Assembly (NCBI RefSeq): GCF_020991275.1
Contig: NZ_JAJLQY010000004.1
Coordinates: 62,001 to 126,000, forward strand
Length of the DNA: 64,000 bases
Direction: 5' to 3'
Origin: Actinocorallia sp. API 0066
Lineage (GTDB): Bacteria > Actinomycetota > Actinomycetes > Streptosporangiales > Streptosporangiaceae
Part shown: one piece after another, positions 52,216 through 60,630 of the stretch
How positions within the stretch are numbered: the first letter of the stretch is position 1
How the letters are laid out: every line of letters starts with the position of its first letter
Notes under the pieces: model-generated
Database searches by the model: none
What the model was told of the DNA's origin: nothing
What the model saw: the letters and a program-made list of their open reading frames with translations, nothing else
Translations under genes and position numbers: made by a program

Positions 52216-53781
52216 TCACGCGTCCCGGAGCCGGTCGAGGGCGGCGCGGCGGAGCGCGGGCCTGTCCACGCCGCCCGTCGCGGTGCGCGGCAGCTCGGCG
52301 ACCCGCCAGACGGTGCGCGGCGCCTGGAAGGCCGCCAGGCGGGCGGCGGCGCGGGCGACGAGCCGGTCCACCGGGCCGCCGCCGACGACGAACGCCGCCG
52401 GGACCGCGCCGAGCCGCTCGTGCGGGATGCCGACGACGGCCGCCTCAGCCGCGCCCGCGACGGCGGTGAGGACGTGCTCTACCTCCGCCGGGTAGACGTT
52501 GAGGCCGCCGACGACGATGACGTCCGCGAGCCGGTCCACAACGCGGAGCCTTCCGGCGGCGTCCAGTTCGCCGACGTCGCCGGTGCGCAGCCAGCCGCCG
52601 GTGAACGCGGCGGCCGTCGCTTCCGGATCGTCGAGGTAGCCCGCCATCACGCCGGGGCCGCGCAGCAGGACCTCACCGGGGCCGTCGGGCGCGTCCACCC
52701 TTACCGCGACGCCCGGCAGGGGCCGTCCCGACGTCTCGGCGGCGGCCGAGGGGGGATCGTCCGAGCGGGTCATCGTGCAGACGCCGCCCGCCTCCGTCAG
52801 GCCGTAGGCGGTGAGGACGTGGCGGACGCCGAGCCTGTCGCGCAGCGCCGTCACGAGGTCGCGCGGCACCACGGCCGCGCCGGTCACCGCGACCCGGACG
52901 GTGCCGCGCGGCATCGCGGGCTCGGCGAGCAGCGCCCGGAACAGCGCGGGCGGCCCGTGCAGCACGGTCGCGCTCCGGGCCGCGACGGCGGCGGCCAGCG
53001 CCGCCGGATCGGGCGACGGCACCGGCAGCACCGTCGCGCCCGCCACCGCGCTCGCGAGCAGGCCGCTCTTGTGCCCGCCCAGGTGCGCGAAGGGCGCGAC
53101 GACCGGGTACACGTCACCGGCGCGCAGTCCCGTGACGCGCACCCACGAGCGGGTCGTCGCGACCAGGCCGCCGTGCCGGAGCAGCGCCCCCTTGGGACGT
53201 CCGGTGGTGCCGGAGGTGAACTGGACGTGGCTGACGTCGTCGGGGCCGAGCGCCGCCAGCCTGCGTGTCACCTCGGTGTCGCCGCGCGCGCCCTCGGCCA
53301 GCTCCACGGGCGTGACGACCGTCGGGGCGCCTGCCCCGGCGGGGCGCTCGGGCCCCCGCGTCACCTCGGCGTGGCCGTCGGCGACGAGGGCGGCGGCCTC
53401 GGCCGCGCGGGCGGCGAGCGGGGCGCCGTCAGGGGCCGTGCCCCCGGCGACGAGGACGCGGGTGTGGGAGCGCAGGAGGAGGTCCGCGGCTTCGGTGGGA
53501 CGGTAGCCGGTGTGCAGGGGAACGATCCGCGCGCCCGCGCAGAGGGCGCCGTAGGCGGCGACGGCCCAGTCGGCGCCGTTCGGCAGCCAGACGCCGACGC
53601 TCTCGCCCGGCGCGACGCCCAGCGCGACGAGCCGCGCGGCCGCCGTCAGCGCCGCCTCCCACAGCTCCGGATAGGTGAGCCGCACGCCGTCGCCGCGCAG
53701 CGCCGGACGCGTCGGATGCTCCCGCGCCGTCCGCTCCAGAACACCGGGGAGCGTGTCGCTATGCGCGCGGGTACCTGTCAC
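52216..53781 (-). CDS. AMP-binding acyl-CoA synthetase lacking the A10 lysine
   Basis: This 521-residue protein has the AMP-binding P-loop FTSGTTGRPKGALLRH, TAYGLTEAGG, GWLRTGDVGELD and VVDRLADVIVVGGLNVYPAEVE. The C-terminal motif reads LPRTATGGVDRPALRR where family members have TGK. The lysine needed for adenylation is therefore replaced by glycine, and activity in the first half-reaction may be low or altered. GTG 53781 is used. It lies convergent to the accessory operon and upstream of a repeat locus. Confidence 0.87.
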   Translation of the reverse strand: MTGTRAHSDTLPGVLERTAREHPTRPALRGDGVRLTYPELWEAALTAAARLVALGVAPGESVGVWLPNGADWAVAAYGALCAGARIVPLHTGYRPTEAADLLLRSHTRVLVAGGTAPDGAPLAARAAEAAALVADGHAEVTRGPERPAGAGAPTVVTPVELAEGARGDTEVTRRLAALGPDDVSHVQFTSGTTGRPKGALLRHGGLVATTRSWVRVTGLRAGDVYPVVAPFAHLGGHKSGLLASAVAGATVLPVPSPDPAALAAAVAARSATVLHGPPALFRALLAEPAMPRGTVRVAVTGAAVVPRDLVTALRDRLGVRHVLTAYGLTEAGGVCTMTRSDDPPSAAAETSGRPLPGVAVRVDAPDGPGEVLLRGPGVMAGYLDDPEATAAAFTGGWLRTGDVGELDAAGRLRVVDRLADVIVVGGLNVYPAEVEHVLTAVAGAAEAAVVGIPHERLGAVPAAFVVGGGPVDRLVARAAARLAAFQAPRTVWRVAELPRTATGGVDRPALRRAALDRLRDA

Positions 53782-53840
53782 AGCCGCACCCTAACCCGCC
53801 CCCGCACCCCCACGCGGACACTTGATCGTGCTGTGCCAAG

Positions 53841-53975
53841 CGCCCGGCCCCCCGGGCCAAATCCAACACAGCCCGGGGGGTCGGGCGCTCCCGGGGTTGC
53901 CCCGTAGGCCCCCAAGGCCGGAGGGGCAGCGCCGGGCCCGCAAAGCGCCCGGCCCCCTGGGCCAATCAAACACAG
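53841..53975. repeat. Structured dispersed repeat, locus 3 (variant core)
   Basis: The terminal motif occurs twice: GGGCCAAATCCAACACAG (53854-53871) and GGGCCAATCAAACACAG (53959-53975). Between them the outer stem is GGGCGCT (53883-53889) with AGCGCCC (53944-53950), replacing GGCCGCT/AGCGGCC of locus 1 with pairing kept, and a longer GC-rich centre. A partial unit ends at 53871. The locus fills the gap between two divergent starts. Confidence 0.75.
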
Positions 53976-54053
53976 TGGCGTACGGTGGCGCGGGGAGGAC
54001 CGAGGGCGGTTCGGCGCGCCCCGTTGTGCCGTCGCAGGGAGGACGAGGACATC

Positions 54054-54794
54054 GTGAGCGAGCTGCTGGGTGTGGGCGATGACGGGGCCGTGAGGGTGTT
54101 GACCTTTCGGCGTCCCGAGGTGCGGAACGCGTTCAACGAGGAGTTGTACCGGGCGTTGGCGGCCGCGCTCGACGCGGCGGCGGCCGATCCGTCCGTCAGT
54201 GTTGTGGTGGTGACCGGTGAGGGCACCGTGTTCAGTGCGGGCACCGACCTGAACGAGATGGCCGAGATCGCGCGGGCGCACGCGGCGGGCGAGACGACCG
54301 AGGAGACCGGCAAGGGCTTCCCGCTCCTCATGGACGCGCTCGTCGCGTTCCCCAAGCCGCTGCTCGCCGCGGTGAACGGGAGCGGCGTCGGGCTCGGCCT
54401 GACCATGCTGGCGCACTGTGACCTCGTGCTCGTCGCCGAGGGCGCGAAGCTGCGCGCGCCGTTCACCACGATGGGCGTCGCGCCGGAGGCGGCGAGCAGC
54501 TACCTGCTGCCGCTGCGGCTCGGCCCGCAACTCGCCAACCTCGTGCTGCTCGCGGGTCATCCGCTGACCGCCGGGCAGGCCGTCGCGCACGGGCTCGCGC
54601 TGCGGGCCTGCCCGGCCGAGACGGTGCTCGCCGAGACGCTGGAGCTGGCGCGGGAGCTGGCCGCCAAGCCGCTCGCCTCGCTCGTCGCGACGAAACGGCT
54701 CGTCACCGAGCCGCACCGCGCGGCGGTGCTGCGGGCCCGCGCGGGCGAGGACGCCGCCTTCGCCGAACTCCTGTCCGGGTTCGGCGCCTCGTGA
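54054..54794 (+). CDS. Enoyl-CoA hydratase/isomerase family protein
   Basis: This 246-residue crotonase-fold protein has RRPEVRNAFNEELYRAL near 20, the first oxyanion region VFSAGTDLNEM near 60, and KPLLAAVNGSGVGLGLTMLAHCDLVLVAEGAKLRAPF near 100-135. The second catalytic Glu region is APEAASSYLLP. It hydrates or isomerises an enoyl-CoA; the exact reaction is open. GTG 54054 follows GAGGACGAGGA. It overlaps the acetyltransferase gene by four bases (GTGA). Confidence 0.88.
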   Translation: MSELLGVGDDGAVRVLTFRRPEVRNAFNEELYRALAAALDAAAADPSVSVVVVTGEGTVFSAGTDLNEMAEIARAHAAGETTEETGKGFPLLMDALVAFPKPLLAAVNGSGVGLGLTMLAHCDLVLVAEGAKLRAPFTTMGVAPEAASSYLLPLRLGPQLANLVLLAGHPLTAGQAVAHGLALRACPAETVLAETLELARELAAKPLASLVATKRLVTEPHRAAVLRARAGEDAAFAELLSGFGAS

Positions 54795-55333
54795 CCGGGC
54801 CCATCACCTTCCGGCGGGTCCGGGAGGACGACTTCCCGCTGCTCGGCACGTGGCTCGCGCACCACCACGTCGCGCGCTGGTGGAACCACGAGACGTCGCC
54901 GGAGGCCGTCGCGCGGGACTTCGGCCCGACCGCGCGCGGCGAGGAGCCCTCCGAGGACTTCCTCGCGCTGCGCGACGGGCTGCCGTTCGGGCTCGTCCAG
55001 CGGTGCCGGGTCGCGGACTACCCGGAGGAGCTCGCGCCGCTCGCCGAACTCGTGGACGTGCCGGACGGGGCGGCGCAGCTCGACTACTTCGTCGGCGCGC
55101 CCGACGACACCGGGCGCGGCCTGGGCACCGCGATGATCGCGGCGGCGGTGGCGCGGGTGTGGCGGGACCTGCCGGACGCGCCGTGCGTCATCGTCTCGGT
55201 GGTGGCGGCGAACCGGCCGTCGTGGCGGGCGCTGGAGCGCGCCGGGTTCCACCGGATCGGCGCCGGGGACCTGGAGCCCGACAACCCGGTGGACCAGCCG
55301 CTCCACTACGTCTACCGGCTCGACCGGCCCTGA
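54791..55333 (+). CDS. GNAT acetyltransferase (AAC(6')-like)
   Basis: This 180-residue protein has ITFRRVREDDFPLLGTWLAHHHVARWW near the start, QLDYFVGAPDDTGRGLGTAMI (acetyl-CoA loop R/QxxGxG/A about 110) and VAANRPSWRALERAGFHRIG near 150. The DYFVG segment and length are typical of AAC(6')-Ib-type or RimJ/RimL-like enzymes, so aminoglycoside or polyamine N-acetylation is possible but not shown. It is translationally coupled to the enoyl-CoA hydratase. Confidence 0.88.
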   Translation: MTGPITFRRVREDDFPLLGTWLAHHHVARWWNHETSPEAVARDFGPTARGEEPSEDFLALRDGLPFGLVQRCRVADYPEELAPLAELVDVPDGAAQLDYFVGAPDDTGRGLGTAMIAAAVARVWRDLPDAPCVIVSVVAANRPSWRALERAGFHRIGAGDLEPDNPVDQPLHYVYRLDRP

Positions 55334-55511
55334 CGGCGAGGGTTCCTCAGCCCGCGCCCGCGAGGCCGAACCCATACCGGGTGTCACCGGATGAACACGT
55401 TATGCCGGACAGCATCAAGATCGAGTGCTATATACATTATTAAGTTTTCAACGAACGATGCAGGCCCTTCCGCGCGGGGCCCGTCACCCCAACCCCCCGT
55501 GGAGACACAGC

Positions 55512-56981
55512 ATGACATCGGACACCTACCGAGCGTTGCCACTTCTCATCGACGGGTCACTGTCGTACGCCGCCGAGGGCGGCGTCTTCGAGAACATCGA
55601 CCCCGCGACCGAGGAGGTCCTCGGCACAACGGCCGACGCCGGGCCCCGCGACATGGACCGCGCGATCGCCGCCGCCCGCCGCGCCTTCGACGAGACGCCC
55701 TGGCCGACCGACCTCGCCTTCCGCGTGCACTGCCTGCGCCAGCTCCGCGCGGGCCTGGAGCGGCACGCCGACGAGCTGCGCCGCACCATCGTCGCCGAGG
55801 CGGGCAGCCCGGTGACGCTCACCCACGGCCCGCAGCTCGACGCGCCCGTCGCCGGGCTCGGCTGGTGCGCCGACCTCGCCGAGTCCTACGCCTGGGAGAC
55901 CGACCTGGGCGTCGCCGCCCCGCTCGGCGTCCCCACCCGGCGTGTCCTGCGGCGCGAGCCCTACGGGGTGGTCGGCGCGATCACCCCGTGGAACTTCCCC
56001 ATGCAGATCACCCTGGCCAAGGTCGGGCCCGCGCTCGCGGCGGGCAACACCGTGGTGCTCAAGCCCGCCCCCGACACCCCGTGGACGGCGGCGATCCTCG
56101 GCCGGATCGCGGCGGAGGAGACCGACCTGCCGCCCGGCGTCCTCAACGTCGTCGTCGGCTCCGCGCACGGGCTCGGCGCGCAGCTCGCCGCCGACCCGCG
56201 GGTGGACCTCGTGTCGTTCACCGGCTCGACCGCGACGGGCCGGGCCGTCATGCGGTCGGGCGCCGACACCCTCAAGAAGGTGTTCCTGGAGCTCGGCGGC
56301 AAGTCGGCGCTGCTCGCCCTGGACGACGCCGACCTGGCCACCGTCGTCGGGAACGCCGCCTTCCAGATCACCACGCACGCCGGGCAGGGCTGCTCGCTGC
56401 TCACCCGGCTCGTGCTGCCGCGCGCCCGCTACGACGAGGGCGTCGAGCTGCTCGTGGAGACGCTGCGGAACTGGCCGTACGGCGACCCGGCCGACCCCGG
56501 CACGCTCATGGGGCCGCTCATCAGCGAGCGGCAGCGGCGGCGCGTCCTCGGGTACGTCGCGCGGGGTCTCGCGGAGGGCGCGACGGTGGCGCTCGGCGGC
56601 GGGATCCCCGCGCACCTGCCGCGCGGCTACTTCGTCGAGCCGACCGTGCTCACCGGCGTCACGCCGGCGGCGACCGTGGCGCGGGAGGAGATCTTCGGGC
56701 CCGTCCTCACGGTGCTCGCGCACGACGGCGACGACGACGCCGTCCGGATCGCCAACGACTCCGTCTACGGGCTGTCCGGGATGGTGGTGAGCGCGTCGGA
56801 GGAGCGGGCGCGGGCCGTCGCCGAGCGGGTCAGGACCGGCACCATCTCCATCAACGGCGGCCTCTACTACGGCGCCGACGTGCCGTTCGGCGGGTACCGG
56901 CAGAGCGGCGTCGGCAGGGAGAGCGGCAGGGCCGGGTTCGAGGAGTACCTGGAGATCAAGGCGATGGCGTACGCGCACTGA
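55512..56981 (+). CDS. Aldehyde dehydrogenase (NAD-dependent family)
   Basis: This 489-residue protein has the pieces GVVGAITPWNFPMQITLAKVGPALAAGNTVVLKPA, FTGSTATGRAVM, LELGGKSALLALDDADL (general base Glu) and HAGQGCSLLTR with the catalytic Cys near 296, plus IFGPVLTVL. It oxidises an aldehyde to the acid. ATG 55512 follows GTGGAGA. Upstream, 55420-55460 is an AT-rich patch (TGCTATATACATTATTAAG) likely to be the promoter. The TetR gene follows on the same strand. Confidence 0.93.
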   Translation: MTSDTYRALPLLIDGSLSYAAEGGVFENIDPATEEVLGTTADAGPRDMDRAIAAARRAFDETPWPTDLAFRVHCLRQLRAGLERHADELRRTIVAEAGSPVTLTHGPQLDAPVAGLGWCADLAESYAWETDLGVAAPLGVPTRRVLRREPYGVVGAITPWNFPMQITLAKVGPALAAGNTVVLKPAPDTPWTAAILGRIAAEETDLPPGVLNVVVGSAHGLGAQLAADPRVDLVSFTGSTATGRAVMRSGADTLKKVFLELGGKSALLALDDADLATVVGNAAFQITTHAGQGCSLLTRLVLPRARYDEGVELLVETLRNWPYGDPADPGTLMGPLISERQRRRVLGYVARGLAEGATVALGGGIPAHLPRGYFVEPTVLTGVTPAATVAREEIFGPVLTVLAHDGDDDAVRIANDSVYGLSGMVVSASEERARAVAERVRTGTISINGGLYYGADVPFGGYRQSGVGRESGRAGFEEYLEIKAMAYAH

Positions 56982-57051
56982 CCCGTCCGGGGGCGGGTCC
57001 GCGCGCGGGCCCGCCCCCTCTCTGACGGTCGCCGCGCTTCAGTGCCGTGGT

Positions 57052-57066
57052 GAGAACACTGTTCTC
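57052..57066. promoter_or_regulatory. Perfect 15-bp palindrome upstream of the TetR gene
   Basis: GAGAACACTGTTCTC has 7-base arms around one base. It lies between the aldehyde dehydrogenase stop and the TetR start and is a typical TetR-family operator, probably for autoregulation. Confidence 0.7.
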
Positions 57067-57156
57067 TCCAGGCGAACGTGAGAGTCTTTCCATGAACCGT
57101 TGGGTGACACGTTTCACAGAAGCAGGCGTCTCATCTGAGTGCACTAGGGTTCTCGC

Positions 57157-57825
57157 ATGGCGCAGAAGACGGACCCGCCCGTGGACAACCCGAGCGAAGA
57201 GCCCGCCTGGAAGCGGCGCGCCGTCGAGCGCTCGACCAGGGCCGTCAAGCTGCGCGCCGAGCAGCGGGTGGAGGGCTTCCTCGACGCCGCACGGGCCATC
57301 ATCCTCGAGAAGGGCACGACGGACCTCACGGTGCAGGAGGTCGTGGACCGTTCCCGGCAGTCACTGCGCAGCTTCTACCAGCACTTCGACGGCAAGCACG
57401 AACTGCTGCTCGCCCTGTTCGAGGACGCGCTGCGCCGCACCGCCGAGCAGATCCGCGCCGCCGCGTCCGGCGAACCCGACCCGCTCGGCAGGCTGAAGGT
57501 CGCGGTGGTGCTGCTGTTCGAGCTGTGCCGCCCCGACCCGGCGGCACGCCGTCCCCTGTTCACCGACCTCGCGCCACAGTTGATCATCTCGCACCCCGCC
57601 GAGGTGAGGATCGCGCACGCGCCTCTGTTCGTCCTGTTCACCGAACTCCTGGCCGCGGCGGCCGAGCGCGGCGCGCTGCGCACCGCCACGACGCCCCGCC
57701 GCGCGGCGTCGCTGACCGTCCAGACCGTCATGTTCACCGCCCAGTCCTCCGGCCGCGACGAGGCACACCCCCTCACCGCCGAGGAGGTCTGGGACTTCTG
57801 CGCCGGGGGCCTCGTCGGGCGGTAA
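57157..57825 (+). CDS. TetR-family transcriptional regulator
   Basis: This 222-residue protein has a helix-turn-helix at about 40-85 (FLDAARAIILEKGTTDLTVQEVVDRSRQSLRSFYQHFDGKHELLLALF). TAGGGT (57145-57150) lies six bases before the ATG with no ribosome site, so the transcript is leaderless. The palindrome GAGAACACTGTTCTC lies 90 bases upstream. It follows the aldehyde dehydrogenase on the same strand and probably regulates it, although no clear copy of the palindrome was found in the dehydrogenase promoter. Confidence 0.9.
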   Translation: MAQKTDPPVDNPSEEPAWKRRAVERSTRAVKLRAEQRVEGFLDAARAIILEKGTTDLTVQEVVDRSRQSLRSFYQHFDGKHELLLALFEDALRRTAEQIRAAASGEPDPLGRLKVAVVLLFELCRPDPAARRPLFTDLAPQLIISHPAEVRIAHAPLFVLFTELLAAAAERGALRTATTPRRAASLTVQTVMFTAQSSGRDEAHPLTAEEVWDFCAGGLVGR

Positions 57826-57846
57826 GACCGGAAGGCCCCGGCCGCT

Positions 57847-58314
57847 TCACCCCCGCTCGGGCGTGAGGAGCTTGGCGAGGAGCCCGGTGAGCTGGGCGCG
57901 CTCGGCCGGGGTGAGGACGCCGAACGCGTCGTCGAGGAGGGCGGGCACCGCGGTCTCGGCGGTGGCGAGGCGGTGGCGTCCCGCGTCGGTGAGGGTGACG
58001 GCGTAGGAGCGGCGGTCGTGCGGGTTGCGGTCGCGGCGGACGAGGCCCGCGCGCTCCAGGTCGTCGCAGACGCCGACCATGACGCTGCGGTCGATGCGCA
58101 GTTCCGCGCTCAGCGTCTGCTGCGAGCAGGAGCCGACCGCGGCGAGCATCTTCAGCACGAGGTGCTGGCCGACGCCGAGCCCCTGCGCGGCGGCGCTCGC
58201 CTCGGCCGCGCGCGCGACGAGCGCCGACGCCCGGCACAGCGCGATATCAGGACGCTCCGCCACAAGCCGGGGGAAGTACGTCGGCTTGGCGGCGGCCCGG
58301 TCGGCGGTCGGCAT
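57847..58314 (-). CDS. MarR-family transcriptional regulator
   Basis: This 155-residue protein has a winged helix at about 50-115 (LKMLAAVGSCSQQTLSAELRIDRSVMVGVCDDLERAGLVRRDRNPHDRRSYAVTLT), the family-typical DRR-x(3)-V-x-L-T wing. It is divergent from a nitroreductase-like gene, with palindromic ACAGAT boxes between them (58379-58421), so it very probably represses that gene. Twenty-one bases separate its stop from that of the TetR gene. Confidence 0.9.
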   Translation of the reverse strand: MPTADRAAAKPTYFPRLVAERPDIALCRASALVARAAEASAAAQGLGVGQHLVLKMLAAVGSCSQQTLSAELRIDRSVMVGVCDDLERAGLVRRDRNPHDRRSYAVTLTDAGRHRLATAETAVPALLDDAFGVLTPAERAQLTGLLAKLLTPERG

Positions 58315-58378
58315 CGCTCTCCTCCGGATAGGTCGGCCCCCACCCTACCAACGCGATCTGCCCACCGATTGTTTGACG

Positions 58379-58421
58379 ACAGATGATTATCCAGTCTACG
58401 GTTGCCACACAGATCATCTGT
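58379..58421. promoter_or_regulatory. MarR-type operator region
   Basis: A perfect palindrome ACAGATCATCTGT (58409-58421) and a half-matching ACAGATGATTAT (58379-58390) lie 30 bases apart between the divergent MarR and nitroreductase starts. Confidence 0.65.
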
Positions 58422-58498
58422 TGAAAGATGAATCAGCGCCCCGAACCCCGCGACGCCACACCGCGCCGCCCTCGCCGCCATCCGCCCAGGAGACACCC

Positions 58499-59146
58499 GT
58501 GACCCTCGACCTCACCCCCGACGAGCTGCTCTCCACCACCCGCGCGGTGCGCAAGCGGCTCGACCTGACCAGGCCCGTCCCGCGTGAGCTGATCGCCGAG
58601 TGCGTGGACCTCGCCGCGCAGGCGCCGACCGGACGTAACCGGCAGCGCTGGCACTTCCTCGTCGTCACCGACGAGGCCCGGCGCCGCAAGGTCGCCGACC
58701 TCTTCCGGCGCGCCCTCACCTCGGGCGGCGGCGCACCCCTGAACGAACGCGACCTTCGGCGCATGTACACCCATCCCGGCTCGATGGAGCGCATCTCCGA
58801 GGGCGTCGAGCACCTGTACGCGAACATCCACCGGGTCCCGGCGTTCGTCATCCCCGCCGTCGAGGGGCGCACCGACGGCGCGTCCGTGCTCGACCAGTCG
58901 ATGACGTGGGGGTCGATCCTGCCCGCCGTGTGGAGCTTCATGCTCGCCGCCCGCGCCCGCGGCCTCGGCACCGTCTGGACGACCGCCCAGGCCCCCTACG
59001 AGCGGGAACTCGCGAAACTGCTGGGCGTCCCACACCGCGACGTGATGCTCGCCGCCTTCCTGCCCCTCGCGTACACGATCGGCACCGACTTCAAGCCCGC
59101 CCGCCGCATCCCCCGCGACCAGATCCTCCACTGGGACACCTGGTAA
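58499..59146 (+). CDS. Nitroreductase family protein
   Basis: This 215-residue FMN-dependent nitroreductase-like protein has STTRAVRKRLDLTRPVPRELIAECVDLAAQAPTGRNRQRWHFLVV (FMN-binding start), and WGSILPAVWSFMLAARARGLGTVWTT with a C-terminal substrate region. GTG 58499 follows AGGAGA. Members reduce nitro-, quinone- or enone-type compounds. The divergent MarR regulator and palindromic boxes suggest induction by such a compound. Confidence 0.9.
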   Translation: MTLDLTPDELLSTTRAVRKRLDLTRPVPRELIAECVDLAAQAPTGRNRQRWHFLVVTDEARRRKVADLFRRALTSGGGAPLNERDLRRMYTHPGSMERISEGVEHLYANIHRVPAFVIPAVEGRTDGASVLDQSMTWGSILPAVWSFMLAARARGLGTVWTTAQAPYERELAKLLGVPHRDVMLAAFLPLAYTIGTDFKPARRIPRDQILHWDTW

Positions 59147-59172
59147 CCCCACGGCTTGTGTTCGAAGTCGGC

Positions 59173-60168
59173 CTAGCGGCGCTCGACAGCGGCGGCTAGA
59201 GCGTCGCGGTACTCCTGCGTCCACTCGGCGGCCCGCTGGTCCGGCGGGAGTGTCTCCAGCCCACGCGACAGGTGCTCGTCCGCTGCGGCATGTTCGTCGA
59301 GCGCGAGCAGGGCGAGGCCGATGTTCAGGTTGTGGAAATCCGGGGTGAGCCAGTAAGCGGTGTCGGGCGGCAGCTCGCGGGTCGCCTCTCCGGTGAGAGC
59401 GATGCCCTCGTTGAGGAGGCGACGTGCGGCGGTGGCGTCGCCGAGTAGCGCGTATCCCTGCGCGGCCTGGACGGCGTCACCGAGCCTCTGCGCGGGATGG
59501 GCACCGGGGGTGTGGTAGGCAGTCAAGAAATGCCGCGTGACACCGCGCGGGTTGCCCTGCCGCCTGGCGAGGTAGCCCTTGAAGTTCGCGGCCTGCGCCG
59601 CGAGCACGCCACTACCGGCCTCGTCGGCCAGGCATTCGGCCTCAGTGAGCCGATGCGTCGCGCGGCGGGCGTCCCCCATCTCGGCGTGAAGCCACCCTTC
59701 GAACTGGACGTACTCAGCGACGACGGGGGCCAGCACTGCCCGGACAGTGCCGCGCGCTTCGCGTAGCAGCGTCTCGGCGGTGGCGGCCTGTACGCGTGCC
59801 GCGGGCAGGATGGCGGCGGGCCCCAAGGTGTCATCAAGGCGGCGTTGCGCGGCGAGTATCTGGGCGAAGGATTCCACGACGGCGGTGTCTACGCGTGCGG
59901 GCTTGGCGACCGCGAGGGTGAGGCGTTCGCGCTGGTCGCCGTCGAGTTCGACGGGTGGGTCGGCGAACGCGCGTCTGAGTAGCCCGGTGTAGAGGCGGCC
60001 GGGGACGTGGGTGCCCGTCTCCCACTGTTTGATCATCTGGACGAGGGATGTCATCTCGGGGAGGGCTTCGGTGGCGACGGCGCGCAGCCGTCGGGCGAGG
60101 TCGGGGCGGGACCAGTCCCGACCTTCACGTCGGGCACGGAGACGCGCGCCGAAGGGCTTTTCGGTCAT
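59173..60168 (-). CDS. HTH/TPR-type regulator of cassette B
   Basis: This 331-residue protein has an XRE-type N-terminus (FGARLRARREGRDWSRPDLARRLRAVATEALPEMTSLVQMIKQWETGTHVPGRL) and a long helical, TPR-like C-terminal region with repeated A-x(2)-LL patterns. It resembles tetratricopeptide regulators that bind short peptides. It is divergent from the small-protein genes at 60295 and 60627 across a perfect palindrome (60191-60210), which marks it as their regulator. Confidence 0.8.
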   Translation of the reverse strand: MTEKPFGARLRARREGRDWSRPDLARRLRAVATEALPEMTSLVQMIKQWETGTHVPGRLYTGLLRRAFADPPVELDGDQRERLTLAVAKPARVDTAVVESFAQILAAQRRLDDTLGPAAILPAARVQAATAETLLREARGTVRAVLAPVVAEYVQFEGWLHAEMGDARRATHRLTEAECLADEAGSGVLAAQAANFKGYLARRQGNPRGVTRHFLTAYHTPGAHPAQRLGDAVQAAQGYALLGDATAARRLLNEGIALTGEATRELPPDTAYWLTPDFHNLNIGLALLALDEHAAADEHLSRGLETLPPDQRAAEWTQEYRDALAAAVERR

Positions 60169-60190
60169 CGGCGCACACCCTTCGCCTGTC

Positions 60191-60210
60191 CGGGGTAGGG
60201 GCCTACCCCG
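60191..60210. promoter_or_regulatory. Perfect 20-bp inverted repeat, candidate cassette B operator
   Basis: CGGGGTAGG-GG-CCTACCCCG has perfect 9-base arms with two central bases. It lies 23 bases from the regulator start and 85 bases before the small-protein start. Confidence 0.7.
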
Positions 60211-60294
60211 CTCCTGCCCTCAGTCTCCCCTGCCCTGGGCGGTTCCGCTCGCGTTTCACTGGCAGCGACGAATCCGTTACCACAGGAGGGCGTG

Positions 60295-60630
60295 ATGGTG
60301 TACGCGCAGACGGAGCGGGAGGCCGCCGAGCTGGCGGAACTGCGGGAGGAGTACCCCGCGTGGAACGTGTGGCGGGCGTCGGGTGGGGCGTGGATGGCGT
60401 CCCGCCGCGCGGACCTGAACCTGCGTCAGACGCGGGCGGGGTGCTCGCCGACGTTGATGGAGGACACGCGCCGTCGGCTGCGCCGTCAGTTGGAGGCGGA
60501 GTCGACGGCGGATCGGCACACGGCGGACGGCTACCTGTGCAGCGTGGACGCGGCGTGGTGGCACCTGCTGGACGGGCGGGCGTGCTGCGCGGCGACCGGC
60601 GGGGCGGTGGAGGCGGTGGAGCGGCTGTGA
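60295..60630 (+). CDS. Cassette B small tryptophan-motif protein
   Basis: This 111-residue protein begins MVYAQTEREAAELAELREEYPAWNVWRASGGAWMASRRADL, the clearest version of the LR-x-x-Y-P-x-W-x-V-W-R ... W-x-A-x-R-R motif, and ends with a Trp/Cys-rich part (AAWWHLLDGRACCAATGG). ATG 60295 follows AGGAGG. Its TGA overlaps the GTG of the 30-residue peptide gene. It is divergent from the HTH/TPR-type regulator. No function is assigned. Confidence 0.72.
   Translation: MVYAQTEREAAELAELREEYPAWNVWRASGGAWMASRRADLNLRQTRAGCSPTLMEDTRRRLRRQLEAESTADRHTADGYLCSVDAAWWHLLDGRACCAATGGAVEAVERL

Noticed and set aside
52111-53907. 598-codon plus-strand frame over the acyl-CoA synthetase
   Set aside because: Only the first 20 or so codons resemble a protein (deformylase-like); the rest is antisense to the synthetase gene.
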